This document shows, one piece after another, positions 58,601 through 64,000 of a stretch of 64,000 bases of DNA (positions are counted from its first letter, which is position 1; each line of letters starts with the position of its first letter). Origin of the DNA: Amborella trichopoda (lineage: Eukaryota; Streptophyta; Magnoliopsida; Amborellales; Amborellaceae); the NCBI RefSeq assembly GCF_000471905.2, contig NW_006500353.1:2188918-2252917 (forward strand), read 5' to 3'. Under the pieces are notes generated by a model that was given only the letters and a program-made list of their open reading frames with translations, had not been told where the DNA came from and did not search any database. The translations under genes were made by a program, and so were the position numbers.

Positions 58601-60771
58601 TGATTTTCTATTGTGAATGTGGCCTTTGCAAATTCCAATAAAAAATGAATTGCCCTTGTTGAAGATGTAACCAAATTTTTCATCACAAGAAAGTTCTGAG
58701 CTACTTGGAACTAATTAGAAGAGGTACGAAATATGAAATCCAATATCAAAAGCAATCACAATCCGAATTACCAAGAGCAACGGCAAAGTAGGGAGTGGAG
58801 GAAAAGGAATGGCAGTTTTTATATAAAAGCAAGTAACCCAAAAGGTAACAATCTTAAGGAACACCATCTTTCCACATTTACAATATATTCTCACATCAAA
58901 CATCTAGAAAAAGTACATAAAACAATGCTATAGGAAAGTCAGTAAAAATATGTTTTTTTTTTTGATGAACGTTAACATAAAGTCAATAAAAATATGTTCA
59001 TAAAATCTATCAATGATATGCACGATAATACTGCAGATCCTGACACAGATCATGATGAATTACTCTTAGTAGAAGTGAAAAGGAGCCAAGTGTGTAAGAC
59101 AAACAATGCAAATGAGCCTTGCATGTTGAATAAAATAATTACCTATACAATTACTAGAACACCTATCTTCATATAAGCTTCTTTTCCATGTACTTCCTTT
59201 CTTTTAGATAGTTTACTGCTGGTTCCAGATCAAGGGCCATGAGGTCATATAATCTAGTGCTTTCCATTTATTTTCTCCATAATCAGATTAATGGCAACTA
59301 TGTAAAGGTCTCCATATATGTTCTGGAAATTTTATACCACCAGAAGCCTGTCTATAACGCGTGAAGAACCACCAATTCCATGATGCACTATTTGCTAAAG
59401 CATTTCATGTCATAAAAGTTATGTGGACAATATTGAAGCAAAATGGTGTATTTATCGCTAAGAAAGCAAACATGGGGCAAGCTTATAAATTAAGTTAAAG
59501 TTAAAAACCTGAAATTTTATTTCTCAAAATTAATAAGTCTCCATTACATTCAATTGACTAGCATGGAATTTCTTTACGAATTTACCTAGGGGGGGAAGCT
59601 CGTTTAGCTGGTGGAGGTGAGGAACGACTCCTACGAGCAGCTACAGCAGGACTGGCAAAGGAAAAAGGGAAAGAAACATAGAAATAACTCAGCATGTACT
59701 CCCATGATGCATGCTACAAAAGGAAACCAATATAATTTCATCTTAAAGATCGATAATGCAAGTCATCCACATTTCATGGAGTGCAAGTCATCGACGTCGC
59801 ATGAAGCCACCAAACAATGTCTTTAATTGAAATCAAACAAGCTTCTAGTCCACACCTTCAATAAGGGAAAGATACAGAGATCTCACAGAGAGAGTATGGT
59901 AGGTAAATGGTACTCCAAACAAGCATCCTCCACCCACAATGATTGATGGCGGACATTGACCGCCTTTTGCAGCTCACTATGGTGAATCTTTACTGTCCAT
60001 CCTCAGAACCGGCAATGGAAGAAGCCTTTCAGAATACCATATACCAAACTCCATTAAACTATGGTATACTTTCCCATTCATTAAGAAGATTATAAGCAAA
60101 CCTCGCTTATTCAAATATATTAGTCTCAGTGCGATGAAATGGGTCATTGCTAACCTAAACAACTTTCAGTTCAAAGTAATCCTATAAAGTATGAAATTTT
60201 TAAGCAATTCCAAAATCATTTTCAGTTCCCAAACTATCCACTTATAAATCATAGAGACAAAGGATCTATAAGACCACCTGACCAACTAATCATATAAAAT
60301 GTATGAATTTCTTGAGCAAGTTCAAAAGATAACTTCCATGAACATCAAATTGCAAGGAGAGAAAAAATGAATAATTCAAATAATACGGAATCATAGAAAG
60401 TTTTCTCCAAATATGACAAACTTCCACCTTCTGAGCAAAGTAATGTGCGCTAATCTAAACTAAAATAGAGCACAAAATAATTCCAATAAGAAAGATTTAG
60501 AAGTAAAAGTCAAGAAAAATAGTAAATAAACACAAGAAAAAAAAAAAAGGTGGCAAACTGACGAGGTAATGTACCTTCGTTTTGGGGGAGGCGGGCTTCG
60601 GCTCTTGGAACTGGCACTACCAGAAGGAGATGATGAACTAAATGACTTAGAGCGAGACCTAGAACGAGACCTAGAGCGAGAATCAGAGCCAGAAGACGAG
60701 CCAGAGAAAGAGGAAGAACCAGACATGGAAGCAGGAGGGCTAGCAGCACGAGCTCGGCTTGACTTGGCCAT
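48185..60771 (-). CDS. SR45: SR45, serine/arginine-rich splicing factor (RNPS1 homologue)
   Basis: Twelve minus-strand exons sum to 1260 nt (419 residues): 60771-60575, 59651-59586, 53961-53873, 53398-53352, 53254-53174, 53088-52923, 51705-51456, 50723-50655, 50024-49908, 48580-48508, 48383-48346, 48251-48185. All borders are GT-AG and phases agree. Order: N-terminal RS domain (residues 1-~92, with SRSRSRSRSRSK), one RRM (~94-172; RNP2-like VLHIDQL, RNP1 RGYGYVEF, QIDGNVVRARFTLPPRQ), then a long second RS domain (SPRRR and SPIRR repeats) ending SPSPKPN. This is the SR45/RNPS1 architecture and near its usual length. SR45 bridges splice sites with U1-70K and U2AF35 and joins the exon-junction-associated ASAP complex in nuclear speckles. 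Start: the first ATG, opening MAKSSRARA as in homologues. Intron 2 (5.6 kb) holds a LINE fragment and a pyrimidine-rich tract; the intron between exons 9 and 10 holds a hAT-like MITE and a gap. Confidence 0.95.
48743..49279. mobile_element. hAT-like MITE, 537 bp, in an SR45 intron
   Basis: Starts taggggtgtcaactgtcaat and ends ttttgacacaccta, good inverted ends. Flanks ccaataag and cccatatg agree at 6 of 8. Interior is made of aagccaagc/agcttg words, a different theme from the gggtcc copies. Confidence 0.65.
49512..49531. other. Assembly gap (20 Ns)
   Basis: A fixed-length gap in an SR45 intron, between a ctctct end and a stretch with (acgt)n (49550-49565). Confidence 0.95.
49626..49676. repeat. 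(CT)n microsatellite
   Basis: About 25 uninterrupted CT units in an SR45 intron, GA on the transcript strand. The sequences before the gap (49448-49510) and after this run (49745-49800) are diverged direct repeats, so the block may be a duplication with its own CT run. Confidence 0.95.
52615..52735 (-). mobile_element. Possible tRNA-derived SINE in an SR45 intron
   Basis: Minus strand reads cggttagctgagcgg (box A-like) and ggatcgatcct (box B-like) about 40 bases apart, ending in a T-run (Au-type SINEs end in T). Ends not defined. Confidence 0.35.
55550..56060 (-). mobile_element. LINE reverse transcriptase fragment in SR45 intron 2
   Basis: Minus frames at 56047-55748 and 55763-55569 give FSLPRDQAERLE, then GHTCHDFLALLTDFFQG, then LNSSFIDLVPKMDAAEEPKD and FWPVSLLNSSHGILSKVLAL, matching the SFIxLVPKKxxAxxxxDFRPISL block of L1-type elements. 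Stops and shifts show it is dead. It has the same orientation as SR45, so it is transcribed in the pre-mRNA. Confidence 0.75.
56340..56930. repeat. Degenerate pyrimidine-rich minisatellite
   Basis: About 590 bp of varied units around tctctctaac-tgtgcccttt, some 25-30 repeats, in SR45 intron 2. On the transcript strand it is purine-rich (GAGAGA, AAAGGGCA). Confidence 0.8.
57000..59585. other. Rest of SR45 intron 2, nothing recognised
   Basis: Between the minisatellite and exon 2 there are only short broken frames. 57900-58700 has a mildly coding-like composition on the minus strand, perhaps an old retroelement, but I could not assign it. Confidence 0.4.
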
Positions 60772-60782
60772 GGTGACAACGC

Positions 60783-60791
60783 AAAACCCTA
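60783..60791. promoter_or_regulatory. Telo-box in the SR45 5' leader
   Basis: aaaccctaa about 12 bp upstream of the SR45 ATG, with a related aaaccctag near 61001. Telo-boxes are common near the start of plant housekeeping, ribosomal and RNA-processing genes. Role inferred from the motif alone. Confidence 0.4.
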
Positions 60792-61059
60792 AAATTCCAC
60801 CTCAGTTAACACCAGAAAACGAGAAGATGCAGAAACCCAATAATGGAGGGCCTGAAGACAATCTGGACAGACAACCAGAATGCGAAAACCACAATAAGCT
60901 TGAGGTTGAGATTGAGTTTGAGAAACCAGAAAACCAGAGTGACGCAGGAAAGCTCACGAATGGGTCATGGCCGTTTAACAGGAGAAGGGGAACGAAAATA
61001 AACCCTAGAAAAACCACAAATGCGTCTTGCCCCGGTTAAAGGGGTTTCAAGTGTACCGT

Positions 61060-61515
61060 GGAGAAAACTATAAATGAAGAGGTTATTTTAGTCATATCAT
61101 ATTTTAGGGGTACTTTTGCCGCTAAAAATTCATTAGAAATGTTACGATGTTAAAAAACTGTCAATTCGATTATCTTGACTATAGACGTGAAAAAAAATCG
61201 GTTTGAAACCTTATAAATGGTGTGTCCTGTAATATATAGATTTTCAAGTCTAAGATATATATATAAGAAAAAATAGAAATCAAGTCTTATAAATAATATA
61301 TTTTGTAATATATTATTTAGACTGCCAATTTTTAAGCATTCATAAACTTACTAAATCAATGCTATTTTTATTTTTATTTTTTATAATTAGAGATAAAGTA
61401 AGTTTTTAGGCTATGATAAAGATTTCTTATTTAAAACAACATGTTTCGACACTATTTAAAGGTGTACCTTATTTTGTTTGGTTAAGGCCTCACCATTATA
61501 CAAATTATACCCTTG
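61060..61515 (+). mobile_element. MITE family A copy, 5' end worn
   Basis: Right end ggtgtaccttattttgtttg, ttaaggcctcaccattatac is family A; interior gaaacgttac-, gattatcttgactatagacg and cgacactatttaaagg match. The left inverted end is lost. It lies just upstream of SR45. Confidence 0.5.
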
Positions 61516-62049
61516 GAAAATTATAAGGACATTATCGTAAATATCTCTCTGATGTTTGAAATTATAAAATAATTACAATTTTCTAACTAGCATATACCTA
61601 TTATTTCCCTAAATTGGTAATTCCTTAGATCTCTGTCCCTCGAAAGCACCATTTTCTGTTGATACTGTTAGGTTTGTAGCGGTGCAAGAACCACCACGAA
61701 AAGGAGGCAATATTTTTGCCAATCTTAAAAAGGAATAAAAGAAAGAAACTAAAAAGTAAAATAAATACATAAAGTGGTCCCAATTAATCTTGACTATTGG
61801 ATGTGAAATTGGTGAAAGAAATACCTATGTAATTTTTTGTCAGGGAAATACAATTTTTTTAAAATAATAATAATAATAATAATTGTCCCTTATAATTATG
61901 GCAACAAGATCACTATCTTTTTACAAAAAAACAAATTCCAAAAATTAAATAACACATCAATAAAGAAAATCTCAACTACTTGATGCCAGTCATACAACCT
62001 AATACTGTGCTTGAGAATATAAAATAAAACAACAAACAATCAAAATAAA
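61516..62049. other. Intergenic, AT-rich
   Basis: No gene. A family B fragment (agtggtcccaattaatcttgactattgga) lies at 61775-61810 in pieces, and an (ata)n run at 61864-61884. Confidence 0.4.
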
Positions 62050-63735
62050 AAAATACCGGAGATTACCTCAATCGGGTTTTTTACACCCCACACCGAGTCA
62101 CCACATCCAATGGCGCGGGATCAGCGGTCTAGCTTCAATCTTGAACCAATAAAGTTAATTTCGGCAGAACTAGGTAACTACCATTAAATCTTTACAAAAC
62201 CCTAACTCAATTATTCCAACCTTTAAATTGGATCATGAGATATTAAATCATGAGAGATAGTAAAGAGATAAAATAAGAGAGTAGAAAGAAAGAGGGGCAT
62301 GACCCATAGGAAAGAGAAAGAGTTTATGGGAGAGTGAGGTGCATTGAGATAGAGAGAGAGCACCCCTATTTATAGTGAACTTTAATTCTAGGGTTTCCCA
62401 TAGTTTGTCTCTTTTTTTATATTGAATATGGACAGTTGATCAATGTGACTTATAGGGTGAGATATCCGAGCCATCCATTCCATATATGAGCTATCAACAT
62501 TATGGAAGGTGCATCAACTATTATCCCCCTTTTCTTAAAACATTTTCCCATCAATATATTTAAATAAATCAAATCCATTAAATATAAGGTGTATACCATA
62601 AATTGCATATTTCATCTCATATTTTTCATAAGAATATTTCAATAATATCAAGTCAAGATATTCCTTCAATAATCAAGATAAGATATGGTCAATATTTTCT
62701 AATCAACATTTGACCACATGCGACAAGATGTAGTTACCATATTTAACAAACTTGAAGACAAAGCAACAAAATAAGGTATTAAAGGGTGGAACGTGCCACC
62801 CATGTATGGCATGTGGGGCCCTACATAATACCCACATGGTGGGCCCATGTGCACTATGGGCCCCATGTATATATATATTTTTATTAAATATTTTAAAATT
62901 TAAACAAAATGAATTTTAAAACATTTTAACTTTGTAAATCAATAACTTCATTTTTATAAGTCCGAAAATAAGAAATAAAATATCAAATGACTTATAAAAA
63001 TTCAAATAATAAATCTAAAATAATTTAACAATAAAATCAACATAATTAAATTAATATGATGGGAAGTGGATCCATATGGTTCAGGAATTCAATTACGGGG
63101 TACTCCACCTTCAACTGTGGACTACATACCACACTTGCTTTATCGAACCGACCCAGTGTTTCCCATGACCCGCATTCTAAGCAGGGGCTCATTAACGAGT
63201 CATCAAAATCTGGTCGATGAGCCAAGGAGTCGCAATCCCTATATTTGGATTACAGGTCCTCTCATAGAAACAAGTCAAGCTCACCACGACCTGATGCGAC
63301 CACAGCTCTATGGTGCATAGGGGTATCTCTCGCACATGCATATGCTTCATCCAAAAGTGGATATTTAGCTTTCCCGAATGATTTATCTATATGTATGCCG
63401 TGTAATGGAACATGGATGAGGTTTTGGCCTCCGTCTTTGTAGGCGTAGTCACACACGAGAGTTACATAGTCCCTCGGCTCACTCATCTAGGCATAAGTTC
63501 CGACCTCATCAAGGGCTAACCCAAAAACACTTATCAGTTTATTTTTTTTATACCTAGGTACTTTGGGTTTTCCAACCGACTGACCTAAATTGTCAAGCAT
63601 AATTCGTTATCCGCAAATATCATTTTGTTAGTATGGTATTCGATGGACCACACTCCCACTGAATTTATGTTCCACTATAGTAAATGCTTTTCATTACATA
63701 CTAATAAGGCATTTAAAGGCCACATAAACCCAACA
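62050..63735 (-). mobile_element. Candidate Copia-type LTR (solo or truncated)
   Basis: Read on the minus strand it begins tgttgggtttatgtggcc at 63735, has a TATA-like ctataaatag at 62375-62366 followed by a CT-rich leader, and runs toward 62050, as U3-R-U5 would. A ggcatcaag word near 61990 faintly recalls a tRNA-Met primer site. No second LTR, no pol, no defined 3' end, so this stays tentative. Short open frames at 63066-63486 match nothing I know. Confidence 0.35.
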
Positions 63736-63739
63736 ATTG

Positions 63740-63886
63740 GGTGGTTGCATTATCCATTGACCAAGCTCAAAATTAAAAGTAACTTTTAAAACAAAAATTG
63801 TAATACATGAAAGCTATAAAATTTCACATAAGATGATTATAAGTAATTGTGACCCCATATACAATGGTCTTATTGTATACAATCCT
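63740..63886 (+). mobile_element. MITE family B fragment
   Basis: Right end tcttattgtatacaatccta and interior aagtaattgtgaccccatat match family B; the left end is missing. Confidence 0.45.
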
Positions 63887-64000
63887 AAACGTTGGTAATA
63901 TTATTATTTTTTTTTCACTTTAGAGAATTTTATTTATATTATGTGGATTAAATTACAAATCAAGGCTCGAGGTAGAAGGTGGGCAGTTGGCTCTTTTTTC

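Noticed and set aside
60569-61039. 156-codon plus-strand open frame across SR45 exon 1 and leader
   Set aside because: It is the antisense of the RS domain, whose biased codons leave the opposite strand open; no splice or family support.

Overview
This is a plant nuclear genomic window: AT-rich, dense in decayed transposons, with long spliced genes, plant-type tRNA-Pro genes and Ty3/LINE/hAT/Mutator-like debris. The gene set points to an angiosperm. I cannot fix the species; the protein wording fits an early-diverging eudicot or magnoliid as well as a core eudicot. Three N-runs (1505-1991, 31660-31679, 49512-49531) mark it as a draft assembly.

Layout. (1) 1-7.5 kb is transposon ground: the 3' end and LTR of a Ty3 element, a fold-back structure enclosing a reversed Ty3 pol fragment and a palindromic MITE, an LTR-like tail, and a LINE fragment. 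(2) 7.55-13.33 kb (+) holds eleven exons of a WAC/DDT/WHIM chromatin protein; its N-terminal WAC exons are not in the window. (3) 13.3-20.1 kb is intergenic, with a tRNA-Pro(CGG) gene, a decayed sibling tRNA-Pro, and MITEs. (4) 20.3-23.5 kb (+) is a TauD/clavaminate-synthase-like dioxygenase gene, with tandemly repeated promoter/start and 3' end and a frameshift in exon 1, so probably a pseudogene. (5) 23.5-29 kb is intergenic, with tRNA-Pro(AGG) on the minus strand and several MITEs. (6) 29.08-35.26 kb (+) is the thylakoid protein gene MPH1, three exons with a 5.1-kb first intron. (7) 35.3-48.2 kb is intergenic with MITEs and SINEs. (8) 48.19-60.77 kb (-) is a complete twelve-exon SR45 gene (419 codons), its 5.6-kb second intron carrying a LINE fragment and a long pyrimidine-rich tract. 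(9) 61-64 kb is intergenic with a truncated MITE and a candidate Copia-type LTR.

The genes are unrelated housekeeping or photosynthesis loci, not a cluster or operon: chromatin remodelling, an Fe(II)/2-oxoglutarate oxygenase remnant, photosystem II maintenance and splicing. No defence island, CRISPR or biosynthetic cluster is present. The most unusual material is structural: exon-sized 28-residue repeats in the DDT gene, a dioxygenase gene duplicated at both of its edges, several MITE families whose 9-bp or 8-bp target duplications can be read directly (including two tandem copies sharing one duplication), and about a dozen independent 48-145-bp tandem duplications spread across the window.
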